A stretch of DNA of 38,408 bases from CAYFJO01 sp964343305 (lineage in GTDB: Bacteria; Planctomycetota; Planctomycetia; Pirellulales; Pirellulaceae), in NCBI GenBank assembly GCA_964343305.1, contig CAYFJO010000054.1, positions 1 through 38,408 on the forward strand, read 5' to 3'. Each line of letters opens with the position of its first letter. The first letter of the stretch is position 1. The notes under the pieces were generated by a model. That model worked only from the letters and a program-made list of their open reading frames with translations. It did not search any database and was not told the origin of the DNA. A program made the position numbers and the translations under genes. Below, piece by piece: positions 23,303 to 31,815 of the stretch.

Positions 23303-24484
23303 TTAGAACAAATACAACATCGGAAACAGAAAGATCCATACCAAGTCGACAAAGTGCCAGTAAAGGCCAATATTCTCCAGCAAGTACGGTCGCGTGGCAT
23401 CCAATTTCAATGGCAACACGAGGGCAAAGGCGATCAATCCGATTAGAACGTGAATCGCATGAAACCCGGTCAACAGAAAATACGTACTGGCCCACATGTT
23501 TCCGCTGGGGATTTTCATCGGCAGCGTGTTCGCGTAATGAAACGCCTCTTCGTTGATCCCATTCGTAAAGTGACCGTGCTTGTCCGCTTCGGTTGTCTTG
23601 AGCAGCCTCTCTTCGATCAGTTCTATCCGCCCCGCTAGGCGGCGTTTTCTGTCGTCGTGCACCAGTTTCGCGGCGGCATCTTCGGGCTCAGCTTGGGCGT
23701 TGAGTTCTTTCAGTTCCTTCTTGATGTCCGCTAGTTCCATTGCCAGATAGGCTTTCACCAGCTTCGCATCGCGATGTAAAGGATAGATCGTGAATGCCAG
23801 TACATCCATCACGGCTTGCCGATCAGCAGGCGGCTTGGAGGTGTCCGATGCAACGAGACTGGTCCATTCCACCGCATCGATCAACAGTTGCGTACAAAGC
23901 TCCAGCCGATGCTCTTCGTGCTCGTCAAGTTTCTGATCGGACTTGGCCAGCTCCAAACGCCTTTCGTCCAACGACTTTTGCTGCCGGAGCAATTCGGCTT
24001 TCACCGCCGAAACAAAATACGGATCCGCTTTATCCCAGATCTTACTGCGCGGTTTTGCCGGATGGATCGCGTGGGCAAATTTGGAATTGTATTCGTACGC
24101 TTTCACACCAAGGAATACACTTCCCAGCAAGAAGGTTAGGAGCAAAAGAAACTTTGCGGCGGCTGGTTTGTTTTCTTTTGCCTTTTCCAGTGCGACAACG
24201 ATCGTCACGCTGGAACAAATCAAGACAAAAGTGTTTAGCGCGCCAAGGATTTCGATCACGTGGACATCATGCGGCGTCGGCCAAGTGCCGACCGGTGCAC
24301 CGAAACGAAGCACAATATAGGTACCGATCAGCCCCGCGAAGAACATAATCTCCGTCGACAGGAACAACCACAGGCAAGTTTTGCCGCGAGGAATCGGCAA
24401 TGCCGGCTGGTACTCTAATTGTATGTGACCAGGGTGACCGTGATCGTCGTCGCCATGATCGGGCGTGGGTTGACTTTCTGTCAT
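23303..24484 (-). CDS. coxC: Cytochrome c oxidase subunit III with large P-side insertion
   Basis: A 393-residue subunit III, against roughly 200 for five-helix forms. Helices are recognised at about 36-58 (with TEIMFFAGLIGTYIV), 82-99, 111-128, 330-357 and 372-392. Between the KAYEY at the end of the third visible helix and the STYFLLTGFHAIHVLIG block, about residues 133-328 (23503-24088) replace the usual short loop. By the topology of the family this loop faces the periplasm. The insert is charged and helical, with coiled-coil-like stretches (ELADIKKELKELNAQ). His-rich N terminus. Catalytic regions look intact. The insert is in frame, so it is not a sequencing artefact or a broken gene. 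Confidence 0.93.
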   Translation of the reverse strand: MTESQPTPDHGDDDHGHPGHIQLEYQPALPIPRGKTCLWLFLSTEIMFFAGLIGTYIVLRFGAPVGTWPTPHDVHVIEILGALNTFVLICSSVTIVVALEKAKENKPAAAKFLLLLTFLLGSVFLGVKAYEYNSKFAHAIHPAKPRSKIWDKADPYFVSAVKAELLRQQKSLDERRLELAKSDQKLDEHEEHRLELCTQLLIDAVEWTSLVASDTSKPPADRQAVMDVLAFTIYPLHRDAKLVKAYLAMELADIKKELKELNAQAEPEDAAAKLVHDDRKRRLAGRIELIEERLLKTTEADKHGHFTNGINEEAFHYANTLPMKIPSGNMWASTYFLLTGFHAIHVLIGLIAFALVLPLKLDATRPYLLENIGLYWHFVDLVWIFLFPMLYLF

Positions 24485-24514
24485 GATTCAATTCTTAACC
24501 GTCGCGGGACAGAT

Positions 24515-25420
24515 TTATACGAAGGGACTCAACATCAACAAAAACAACAAGGCCGGCAAGTAAACAAGTGATGCACGAAGCAATCGTCGCGCGGACGCGT
24601 CGCTCAATTGCATACGAAATGTGATGGCACAGAACAATTGCCCGATGCCCAGGGCGACTGCGGCTACCAAGTACAACGACGCTCCTGGCGTGAATAGCCC
24701 CGGAACGATGCTCACAGGCAGAAGTGCCAATGCCGTCAATACGGCTTGAATTCCCGCGCTCTTGCCCGTCGAGTCGACGACGGACAACATCATCATCCCA
24801 CCTTTTTCATATTGCTGGCGATAGATCCAAGCGATTGCCATGAAATGCGGAAACTGCCACAGAAACACAATTGTGAACAACGCCCAGGCACGAATATCGA
24901 AGGCTGCCCCGGTTGCGGACCAACCGATTAGCACAGGCAGTGCGCCGGGAATCGCGCCAACGAAGGTGTTCCAACTGGTACGTGTCTTCAGCGGCGTATA
25001 CACGCAAACATACAAAACCCAGGTGGCCAGTCCCAGCATCATCGTCAGCCAATTCACAGCCGCGGCAAGATATACGATTCCCGACACCACGCTCATCAAC
25101 GCAAACGCGACCACTTCGAACGAACTCAATCGCCCCGCGGGCAAAGGCCGGTTCGATGTCCGTTTCATCTTGGCGTCTCGATCGCGCTCCAGCCATTGAT
25201 TCAGCGCACTCGCACTGGACGCAATCAACAACGTGCCGATCAGCGTGTGGATGAGGTTGACGATGTTGAACACCATTCCCCATTGCGAAACACACGCGGA
25301 AATCGCGACCACAATCAACACCAGCAACGCAATGCGTGGTTTTGTCAATTCGATGTAGTCGCCAACTTTGGCCAACAGGCCAGCGCGTTCGCCCGGGATC
25401 GTCAGTGTCGAACTACTCAT
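24515..25420 (-). CDS. ctaB: Heme O synthase (protoheme IX farnesyltransferase)
   Basis: A 301-residue membrane prenyltransferase of the CtaB/CyoE family that adds a farnesyl group to heme b. The first aspartate-rich motif is LERDRDAKMKRTSNRPLPAG; the second polar loop includes YTPLKTRTSWNTFVGAIPGALP. About nine hydrophobic segments are visible. The ATG overlaps the stop of the heme A synthase gene by four bases (ATGA) and has AAGGGGTG upstream. The pair supplies heme a for the oxidase in this cluster. Confidence 0.96.
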   Translation of the reverse strand: MSSSTLTIPGERAGLLAKVGDYIELTKPRIALLVLIVVAISACVSQWGMVFNIVNLIHTLIGTLLIASSASALNQWLERDRDAKMKRTSNRPLPAGRLSSFEVVAFALMSVVSGIVYLAAAVNWLTMMLGLATWVLYVCVYTPLKTRTSWNTFVGAIPGALPVLIGWSATGAAFDIRAWALFTIVFLWQFPHFMAIAWIYRQQYEKGGMMMLSVVDSTGKSAGIQAVLTALALLPVSIVPGLFTPGASLYLVAAVALGIGQLFCAITFRMQLSDASARRLLRASLVYLPALLFLLMLSPFV

Positions 25421-26433
25421 GCCAACACCCCTTTTAGGATAACCGAATTAGCCGATTTGCTCTCAACGGGGGACAGCAGTCGAAGTGACCGGCAGGCAAG
25501 TTGCACCGCCGTGGCGATAATCAATGACCCGACAGCGACATGGGCCGTCACCACGTAAGATTGCAACCAACCTCTTGATAGGATCGTAAAACCGGCTGCA
25601 AAACTCGGCTCCGGCAAACCAGCGGGCCAGGCGTAGTTTACAAACCACGTCGCGCCGCCAAGTGCCAACTGGAGAGTCACCAACACGGCCAGACAAATCG
25701 CCGGAGCCAATAGTTTCCGTGACCGCTGGTCAACCAGCAACGTCACGCCCAACAGCAAGATCACATGAACTGCGATGACCAACGCTAATATCAGATGAAA
25801 AAACACAATCGTTCGAAACGTGCCCGGACTTGCACTGACCGGGAGGTGACGGAGGTGGGCACCAACAACAAGCTGCAGATAAGCAAATCCGGCAGTGAAC
25901 ACCGCCAATCGCTGCAACATCCCGGCACCCCCATGTGTCCGGGGATCACTCGACGTTTGCCATAACCGTGATGTAAAAACGGCCATCGCAGCGACCAAGG
26001 CAAAAAACGCAGGACCGACGCAGCCATGGATTGTGGCCAGTGTCCGCTCGTCCAACACCACTCGCATGCCGCCCAAGACACCTTGGGCAATCACCAGCAC
26101 GAGTGCAGCAAGCGACAGATTTCGCAGCCAACGCCGCTGATCACAACGCCACACAGCAACGACCAATCCAATCGTGATCATTCCGACCAGCGCGCCGAGC
26201 AGCCGGTGGCCATGTTCGATAAACAGATCCCAGGGACCAAAAATCCATGTCGTCCAAGGGTACAAAAACAAGTTGTAACCGTATGTCGACGGCCAGTCTG
26301 GCACTGCCATTCCCGCGTCGTAAGTCGTCACCAGGCCACCAACCCAAATCAACGGAAACGTCGCGCACACGAGAGCGACCGCCAAACGATGTGGCCAAGG
26401 GTTGAAGTCGGAGTCTTTGGTTTGGGCGGTCAT
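25417..26433 (-). CDS. ctaA: Heme A synthase (CtaA/COX15 family)
   Basis: A 338-residue protein with eight helices that oxidises heme O to heme A. Visible signatures are GGLVTTYDAGMAVPDWP in the first helix-loop, FIEHGHRLLGALVG with heme-ligand His residues, LATIHGCVGPAFFAL, FFHLILALVIAVHVIL and VTAHVAVGSLIIAT. I chose the ATG at 26433; a TTG at 26469 in frame lies in the repeat before it and is less likely. Between it and subunit I is a small hairpin element. It overlaps ctaB. Confidence 0.93.
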   Translation of the reverse strand: MTAQTKDSDFNPWPHRLAVALVCATFPLIWVGGLVTTYDAGMAVPDWPSTYGYNLFLYPWTTWIFGPWDLFIEHGHRLLGALVGMITIGLVVAVWRCDQRRWLRNLSLAALVLVIAQGVLGGMRVVLDERTLATIHGCVGPAFFALVAAMAVFTSRLWQTSSDPRTHGGAGMLQRLAVFTAGFAYLQLVVGAHLRHLPVSASPGTFRTIVFFHLILALVIAVHVILLLGVTLLVDQRSRKLLAPAICLAVLVTLQLALGGATWFVNYAWPAGLPEPSFAAGFTILSRGWLQSYVVTAHVAVGSLIIATAVQLACRSLRLLSPVESKSANSVILKGVLA

Positions 26434-26442
26434 GAATCGTGG

Positions 26443-26485
26443 CACAAGCTTCCCGCTTGTGTCGAGCAAACCAGACGGCTTGCTC
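26443..26485. repeat. Palindromic repeat family B, copy 1
   Basis: CACAAGC-5-GCTTGTG (26443-26461) and GAGCAA-10-TTGCTC (26464-26485) are adjacent hairpins filling the gap between subunit I and heme A synthase. The first has the same ACAAGCT..CC..GCTTGT core as 29222-29242. Confidence 0.6.
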
Positions 26486-28266
26486 TATTCATCCTCGACT
26501 TGAGGCGGTGGTTGAGTTTGTGGATAGAAATCTTCGTCGACTTCCGGTGAGCCATATTCGTAAGGACCGCGATAGACGATCGGTTGTTTGTCAAAGTTGC
26601 CGTGTCCCGGCGGACTGGGGGCAAACCATTCAAGACTGTTCGCTCCCCACGGGTTTCGTCCGACTTGTTTGCCATAAAACATGCTGTAGATAAAGTTGAC
26701 TGCAAAAATGACTTGCGTGGCAACCATCAGAATCGCACACCAGGACATGAACTGGTTCATCGGCATCAGGTGTCGAAATGTCTCGTAGTGGTACGGATCG
26801 GCCAGGCGGCGTGGGAATCCAACAACGCCCAGGATGTGCATCGTGTAGAACGTGCCATTCAAAAAGACAAACGTAAGAAAGAAATGGATCTTACCTAGCG
26901 TCTCGTCCATCAAGCAACCAAACATTTTTGGAAACCAGAAATAGATTGCGCCAAACACAGCCATCGCTGTTCCAGCGAATAAAACGTAATGAAAATGCGC
27001 GACGATGAAGTAAGTGTCGTGGATGAAAATGTCCGTTGGAGTCGCCGCCATAAAGATGCCGGACAAACCACCAATCACAAACATCGACACAAACGAGAGC
27101 GCAAACAGCATCGGTGTTGTGAACTGAATGTTCCCTCCCCAGATCGTCCCCAGCCAGTTGAAGGTCTTCACAGCACTGGGCAGTGCGATCATCATCGTGG
27201 CAATCATAAAGGTCATGCCAAGGACGGGATTCATCCCCGAGACGAACATGTGATGTCCCCAGACGATAAAGCCCAAGCCGGCAATACCTGCAATCGCATA
27301 AACCATCGGCTTGTAGCCAAACAACGGCTTTCGCGCGAAACAAGCGAGGATGTCCGAGACCATGCCCATCGCCGGCAGAATCATGATGTAGACGGCAGGA
27401 TGTGAATAAAACCAAAACAAGTGTTGCCACAACAGAGGCTGACCACCGCCACTAGCCGGTGCCGAGTTATTCACCACCAATCCTTCGGGCAGAAAAAATC
27501 CCGTTCCCAAGACTCGATCCGTCAATTGCATGACGCCCGCAGCCGTCAAAACTGGCAGAGCAAACGCTTGCAAAATGGCGGTGATGAACATGGCCCAAAT
27601 GGTCAGGGGCAGGCGAAACATCGTCATGCCAGGTGCACGCATCTGGATGATTGTCGTCAAATAGTTGACCGACCCCATCATGGAGGCCACACCGACGAAC
27701 GTGACGCCTAATAACCAGAGCGTTTGGGCTATTCCGCTTGCCGGCGCCGCCTCCCATACAGCGGACAACGGTGGATACGAGGTCCATCCCGAGCCCGCGC
27801 CATTGCCTGGTGAAAAGAAGCTGGCCCCGATCAACAGAAACGCCGGCCACATAAACCAGTAACTGAGCATGTTCAGTGTTGGAAAGGCCATGTCCTCCGC
27901 GCCGATCATCAGCGGGATCAAGAAGTTGCCAAACGCACCAGCCAAGATGGGAATGATCACGAAAAAGATCATCACCGTGGCGTGCATCGTAAACAGCATC
28001 GTATAGAATTCGGGCGAGATCTGGCCGCCTTCGTTTGAGAAAAGCATCGGTCCGATCAGCGGCATGTTTTGCCACGGCCAGGCCAACTGCCAACGGATCC
28101 CCAGCGCCAACAAACCGCCGACCAAGAACCACAACAGCGTGGAAAACAAAAACTGCAATCCAATGATTTTGTGGTCACGCGAAAAGACGTAAGTCGCCAA
28201 AAACTCACCGACCGTCATTCCACTTTGGTGATGGTGTGAATCGGCACTTGCCACGGTCTCGCTCAT
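26485..28266 (-). CDS. coxA: Cytochrome c oxidase subunit I, A2 type
   Basis: A 593-residue catalytic subunit with about 12 membrane helices. Heme and CuB ligands are present: MHATVMIFF, HPAVY with the His-Tyr pair, WGHHMFVSGM and HFHYVLFAG. In place of GHPEVY it reads YSHPAVY (27388-27408), the mark of A2-type oxidases, in which Tyr-Ser substitutes for the proton-channel Glu. I chose the ATG at 28266 (MSETVASADSHHH), one base after the subunit II stop. Four-electron reduction of oxygen with proton pumping is the known family role. C-terminal tail is proline- and acid-rich. Confidence 0.96.
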   Translation of the reverse strand: MSETVASADSHHHQSGMTVGEFLATYVFSRDHKIIGLQFLFSTLLWFLVGGLLALGIRWQLAWPWQNMPLIGPMLFSNEGGQISPEFYTMLFTMHATVMIFFVIIPILAGAFGNFLIPLMIGAEDMAFPTLNMLSYWFMWPAFLLIGASFFSPGNGAGSGWTSYPPLSAVWEAAPASGIAQTLWLLGVTFVGVASMMGSVNYLTTIIQMRAPGMTMFRLPLTIWAMFITAILQAFALPVLTAAGVMQLTDRVLGTGFFLPEGLVVNNSAPASGGGQPLLWQHLFWFYSHPAVYIMILPAMGMVSDILACFARKPLFGYKPMVYAIAGIAGLGFIVWGHHMFVSGMNPVLGMTFMIATMMIALPSAVKTFNWLGTIWGGNIQFTTPMLFALSFVSMFVIGGLSGIFMAATPTDIFIHDTYFIVAHFHYVLFAGTAMAVFGAIYFWFPKMFGCLMDETLGKIHFFLTFVFLNGTFYTMHILGVVGFPRRLADPYHYETFRHLMPMNQFMSWCAILMVATQVIFAVNFIYSMFYGKQVGRNPWGANSLEWFAPSPPGHGNFDKQPIVYRGPYEYGSPEVDEDFYPQTQPPPQVEDE

Positions 28267-28267
28267 C

Positions 28268-29188
28268 TTATTCGTCGTCCTGGGGAGGTTGATTAGTGTC
28301 TTGCTGTTGGGCAACCTGCATGTCGTCCAACCATGCTTCAAAGTCTTGCCGGCTTTGCACCGTCAAACGGCCTTTCATCTTATAGTGCCCCCACCCGCAC
28401 AGTTCGGCACAGACAATGTCGAACACGCCTTCTCGAGTGCCCAGGAACCAGATGTGCTGGGTCATCCCCGGAACCACGTCTTGCTTGACCCGGAAGTTTG
28501 GCAAGAAGACACTATGCAGCACATCGCGACTTTCGATCTGCAACACGATTTCTTCATTGACCGGCACATGCAGATCGGTGTTGGTCACCAAGTCGTCTGG
28601 CGTAAACAACTCGCCATCCTTGCCGGCATAGCGAACGTCCCACTGGAACTGACGTCCCGTGACGAGCGCTAGAGGCGGCTTGGGCGCTGGCTGGTCGTCA
28701 TCGGTGCCCAATTTCTCGTCCGGTCCCGGCAGCATGGGATCGTCGGCAGTTCCTAGCTCACCATCTGGTCCTGGATCAAGCGGGCGACGCATCTTGTGAT
28801 CGGCCCAGGCATTCAACTGAACGAACGCAATGAACAACAGTGTCAACGCTGGAATAATGGACCAAACCACTTCCAACGTGTGATTGCCATGACTGAACTT
28901 AACCGCCTCACTGCTTTTTTCCGCATCGTATTTCCATAGAAACCAGAACAGCGCGATCCCTGTTCCAATGAAGATGGCACCGGTCAAATAAAAGATCCGA
29001 ATGAAGAGAATATCGATAATCTCTCCGTGGGGATTAACGTTCTCAGGAAACCAGTGCGCTCTGGGGAATTGAAACCAGCCTCCCTCGGGTGGCGCGGTGA
29101 ATGGCCAAGTGTCCGTTGCCGCGGCGACGATAATCCAAGTGCCGAGAATTGGCACGAGCAAGAACATTAAACTCCAAAAGCGTCCCAC
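28268..29188 (-). CDS. coxB: Cytochrome c oxidase subunit II without heme c, with acidic repeats
   Basis: A 306-residue subunit with three hydrophobic helices (one more than usual at the N terminus) and a C-terminal CuA cupredoxin domain. The CuA site is complete: VLHSVFLP and CAELCGWGHYKM (28376-28411). There is no CxxCH, so it is not the caa3 form. Between the last helix and the cupredoxin fold lies an extra stretch with GPDGELGTADD and GPDEKLGTDDD, and within the fold GKDGELFTPDD: three aspartate-rich repeats reminiscent of calcium-binding loops. The GTG at 29188 has GGAG seven bases upstream, and no better start is seen. It is followed by subunit I after one base. Confidence 0.93.
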   Translation of the reverse strand: MGRFWSLMFLLVPILGTWIIVAAATDTWPFTAPPEGGWFQFPRAHWFPENVNPHGEIIDILFIRIFYLTGAIFIGTGIALFWFLWKYDAEKSSEAVKFSHGNHTLEVVWSIIPALTLLFIAFVQLNAWADHKMRRPLDPGPDGELGTADDPMLPGPDEKLGTDDDQPAPKPPLALVTGRQFQWDVRYAGKDGELFTPDDLVTNTDLHVPVNEEIVLQIESRDVLHSVFLPNFRVKQDVVPGMTQHIWFLGTREGVFDIVCAELCGWGHYKMKGRLTVQSRQDFEAWLDDMQVAQQQDTNQPPQDDE

Positions 29189-29217
29189 GTTGATACTCCA
29201 ACACTGTTTCCAATTTC

Positions 29218-29271
29218 GTAGCGACAAGCTGCCAGCTTGTCGAAACACGCAAACTGGCAGTGTGCGGCTAC
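29218..29271. repeat. Palindromic repeat family B, copy 2
   Basis: CGACAAGC-5-GCTTGTCG (29222-29242) is a perfect eight-base hairpin, enclosed by GTAGC at 29218-29222 and GCTAC at 29267-29271. It lies between the diheme cytochrome and subunit II genes and shares its core with 26443-26461. Confidence 0.6.
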
Positions 29272-29275
29272 GGCA

Positions 29276-30685
29276 CTAAAATCCTGGCCTTCTTGTATTC
29301 TCGTTCATATGTTCCGGACGACTAATTGTTTCATACGGCAGCGAGCGAACATATTCGACAACCGCCCAAATCTGCTCATCCTCCACGGTGGCGACAACAG
29401 CCGGCATTGGCGTTCCCGTGATGCCGTTCTTAATTCGCAAATACAAATCCATGGGTCGATGACCGCCCCGGTAAAATCCTTGCCGCAGATTACGAGGCTG
29501 GATGGTTCGAGGCGGCAATGCACCCGCGGCTACAAACTCATCCACAACGTCCCGGCGGTCAGCAATCTTGATCCCGATATCCTTTGACCAGTCATCCGTC
29601 CACTTGTCGTAGTTGCCAAGCTCGCCGTCGCCCAAAGCCGTCAGACCGTGGCATTGGGTACACTTCAGCACATTGCCATAGAACAACGATCGTCCGTACT
29701 CGATGGGACTTGCATCTTCCGCATCTCCCCAACTTCGTGACACGTTCGCCTCGCCTTCCTTCCAAGGCCGTGCAGGAACGGGGATGATCTTCTCGGATGC
29801 ATCCGCCCACCTGCTGGCAACGTCGGTGACGATGGCCGTGATGTTCGCAATTTTGCTGTCAAACTGCTCCTGGCTCTGCTCGGTATTCTTCGCGCCAACG
29901 TTAATCAACCGAGCATTTTCATCGGTGATATCGTCCAAATTGCTCAGCTCGTCCATCAACGTCCGTTCGACTTGGCCGCGGATCGAGAGATACTTGACAT
30001 AGTTGACCAGTGCATCCAACTCGACGTCGGAAAGCAACTTAAACGCCGGCATTGCCGTGTCGGAAATGCCTTCGGCGATGATGTACTTCAAATCGTCATG
30101 CGTCGGCGGGTTTTCTCCCGATGTTGTTTTGAATTTGAACAACCCCATCCGATAGTCACGCGGGTACGGATTCAAGAACTCAGCGGTGGGACCACGTCCG
30201 TCGCCCGTCGTGCCGTGACAATGAGCGCAATGTTCGCGATATAATCCTTGCGAATTGCCAAACTGGTCACTGCGAACCGGGCCGGCGGCATCCACCAACA
30301 GATCCGTGTCGATTACGTCATCAAAACCAAGTTGCGGAAATGCGGGTTCGTCGGGTGTGCCAAAAAGTCCCACGAGGATGTCGCTGATGTCTGCCACATG
30401 CTTCGATCGAAACTGGTCAACCGCCGTCGACAACGAAGTGATTTCCCGTTCCATGTCGCGAAGATCTCTTTCCATCTCGGAAACGCCCGAACCACTTTTC
30501 TTTGCCTCGCGAAGTTGTTCTTTTTTGCTCGCGTGCCGGTCATTCAATTGTTGCAACTCGGTATCACGCTCGCGCTGCTTCTTGTAAAACTGAACCCCGT
30601 TCACCGAAAAGGTCGCTTCCGCGGTACAGCCACACAAAACTGCCAGCACCAACAGCGACACCAATTTGTAAAAATGTCTTTGCAT
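29276..30685 (-). CDS. Diheme cytochrome c lipoprotein
   Basis: A 469-residue lipoprotein (signal with LAVLCGC lipobox, Cys at about residue 20). A coiled-coil segment lies at about 35-95 (QKQRERDTELQQLN-like, EMERDLRDMEREITSL). Two c-type heme domains follow: CAHCHG (30215-30229, about residue 153) and CTQCHG (29648-29662, about residue 342). Each has a downstream Met that could be the sixth ligand, in TAMPAFKLL and GTPMPAVVA. Probably carries electrons on the outer face of the membrane between the multiheme protein and the oxidase. Its gene is directly before subunit II. Confidence 0.92.
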   Translation of the reverse strand: MQRHFYKLVSLLVLAVLCGCTAEATFSVNGVQFYKKQRERDTELQQLNDRHASKKEQLREAKKSGSGVSEMERDLRDMEREITSLSTAVDQFRSKHVADISDILVGLFGTPDEPAFPQLGFDDVIDTDLLVDAAGPVRSDQFGNSQGLYREHCAHCHGTTGDGRGPTAEFLNPYPRDYRMGLFKFKTTSGENPPTHDDLKYIIAEGISDTAMPAFKLLSDVELDALVNYVKYLSIRGQVERTLMDELSNLDDITDENARLINVGAKNTEQSQEQFDSKIANITAIVTDVASRWADASEKIIPVPARPWKEGEANVSRSWGDAEDASPIEYGRSLFYGNVLKCTQCHGLTALGDGELGNYDKWTDDWSKDIGIKIADRRDVVDEFVAAGALPPRTIQPRNLRQGFYRGGHRPMDLYLRIKNGITGTPMPAVVATVEDEQIWAVVEYVRSLPYETISRPEHMNENTRRPGF

Positions 30686-30739
30686 CGTTTGATACGCTCT
30701 AACTCTTTTCTCTCACCGTTTCCTTGAATCCGTCATCCG

Positions 30740-31732
30740 CTAACTGGCCTTCAGCAACGAGCCATCGATCGAAACCGTGATGATATGAGAATCACCTTCC
30801 GGCAACGTCACTTCAAATTTTCCCCGTTTCCATTTATCCGTCGCGCCTTCCACCTTGGACGGAGCAACCCATTTCAACGACTCCTGCCAAACCGCAAATT
30901 TCAAAGGAACGCCTGCGGGGACTTTTTGAATCGTCACTTCGCCGTTTTTATTGGTAACGCCAAAGTACGGATTGTCGCGAAAGATTCCATACGACAGCAT
31001 CCACGGGTGTATGGAGCAAGCGATAGCGAACGGTGCCAATTCAGCTTTGAAGTTCTCGCCTTCTTTGTCCGGCGTGTAATTGACAGAAGAATTCGGACCG
31101 ACCGTCGGATTGGCGCCCGGGTTTTTCTTTGGTGACATGTTCGTGTTGTGCGGCACAGGATCCGAGTTGAGGATCTTCATGATTTGATTCGTTCGCATCG
31201 CAAACATTCGATGTTCGAACACACACTTCTCTTGATCAAACTCAACTTCCCTCAATTGTTGCGGAAGTTTGTCACCCGTCACGTTTGCATCGACCCAATC
31301 GAAGTCGTACTGCTCATGGACCCAGCCGCTGGCCGGATCGGACGGCAAAGACATGTCGAGAAAAACCAGGACATTCTTGAACTGGCCGCTGGAACTCACC
31401 TCAAAGATCTGATTTGCGTAGACCGCTCCGCAAATGTCTTTTTGCTTGGGAGTCGAAATGGGGCTTAGCTGAACGACCTCACCTTCCACTTGAAACTTGA
31501 ACGTGACGTCCGTCCACAGCGGATTTTCTCGTGGCGGCACGGCTGGACCAGCACTTGCCGCGACGCCCCCGCTACCACCGAGCTGAAACTCTTCGCGAAT
31601 CTCTTTCATGTTGTCTACGTTGTAAACCAGGCTAGTCGAGGCCGCTTGAGGGCATCCCGTCTGAAGCAAAGCGACGCAAGACAACAGAACCATCACGAGC
31701 CAGTGCGCGTTAATGGGATTGTTTTGATTCAT
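30740..31732 (-). CDS. Plastocyanin-like (cupredoxin) lipoprotein with regulatory-like beta domain
   Basis: A 330-residue lipoprotein (lipobox LLQTGC, Cys about residue 27). The second half contains PHNTNM and CSIHPWMLSYG, giving a His and a Cys-x-x-His cluster like type 1 copper sites, then NGEVTIQKVPAGVPLKFAVW, similar to the carboxypeptidase-regulatory-like beta fold. It is a paralog of the next upstream gene (31816-32610), but a histidine seen there in YHERAG reads WQES here. A Gly/Pro/Asn linker lies before the copper-like region. Possible roles are small copper electron carrier or copper-storage protein; neither is proven. Confidence 0.75.
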   Translation of the reverse strand: MNQNNPINAHWLVMVLLSCVALLQTGCPQAASTSLVYNVDNMKEIREEFQLGGSGGVAASAGPAVPPRENPLWTDVTFKFQVEGEVVQLSPISTPKQKDICGAVYANQIFEVSSSGQFKNVLVFLDMSLPSDPASGWVHEQYDFDWVDANVTGDKLPQQLREVEFDQEKCVFEHRMFAMRTNQIMKILNSDPVPHNTNMSPKKNPGANPTVGPNSSVNYTPDKEGENFKAELAPFAIACSIHPWMLSYGIFRDNPYFGVTNKNGEVTIQKVPAGVPLKFAVWQESLKWVAPSKVEGATDKWKRGKFEVTLPEGDSHIITVSIDGSLLKAS

Positions 31733-31769
31733 TGCATGCCTTTCTTCTTCAAATCTGCTGAGTTAATAG

Positions 31770-31801
31770 AACTTCCGAAGCCCCAACAGACTTCGGAAGT
31801 T
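31770..31801. repeat. Palindromic repeat family A, copy 3 (perfect)
   Basis: AACTTCCGAAG and CTTCGGAAGTT form a perfect 11-base stem with a ten-base loop, between the two cupredoxin-like genes. Same core as 23259-23292. Confidence 0.75.
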
Positions 31802-31815
31802 TGCTTCAACTCACT

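Noticed and set aside
26434..26469. Upstream TTG start for heme A synthase
   Set aside because: It lies within a hairpin repeat and has no ribosome binding site; the ATG at 26433 gives the usual N-terminal length.
28268..29188. caa3-type subunit II with fused cytochrome c
   Set aside because: No CxxCH occurs in the frame; the C terminus ends soon after the CuA motif.
19671..31801. CRISPR-like array
   Set aside because: The repeats are isolated inverted pairs several kilobases apart, not evenly spaced direct repeats, and no cas gene is present.
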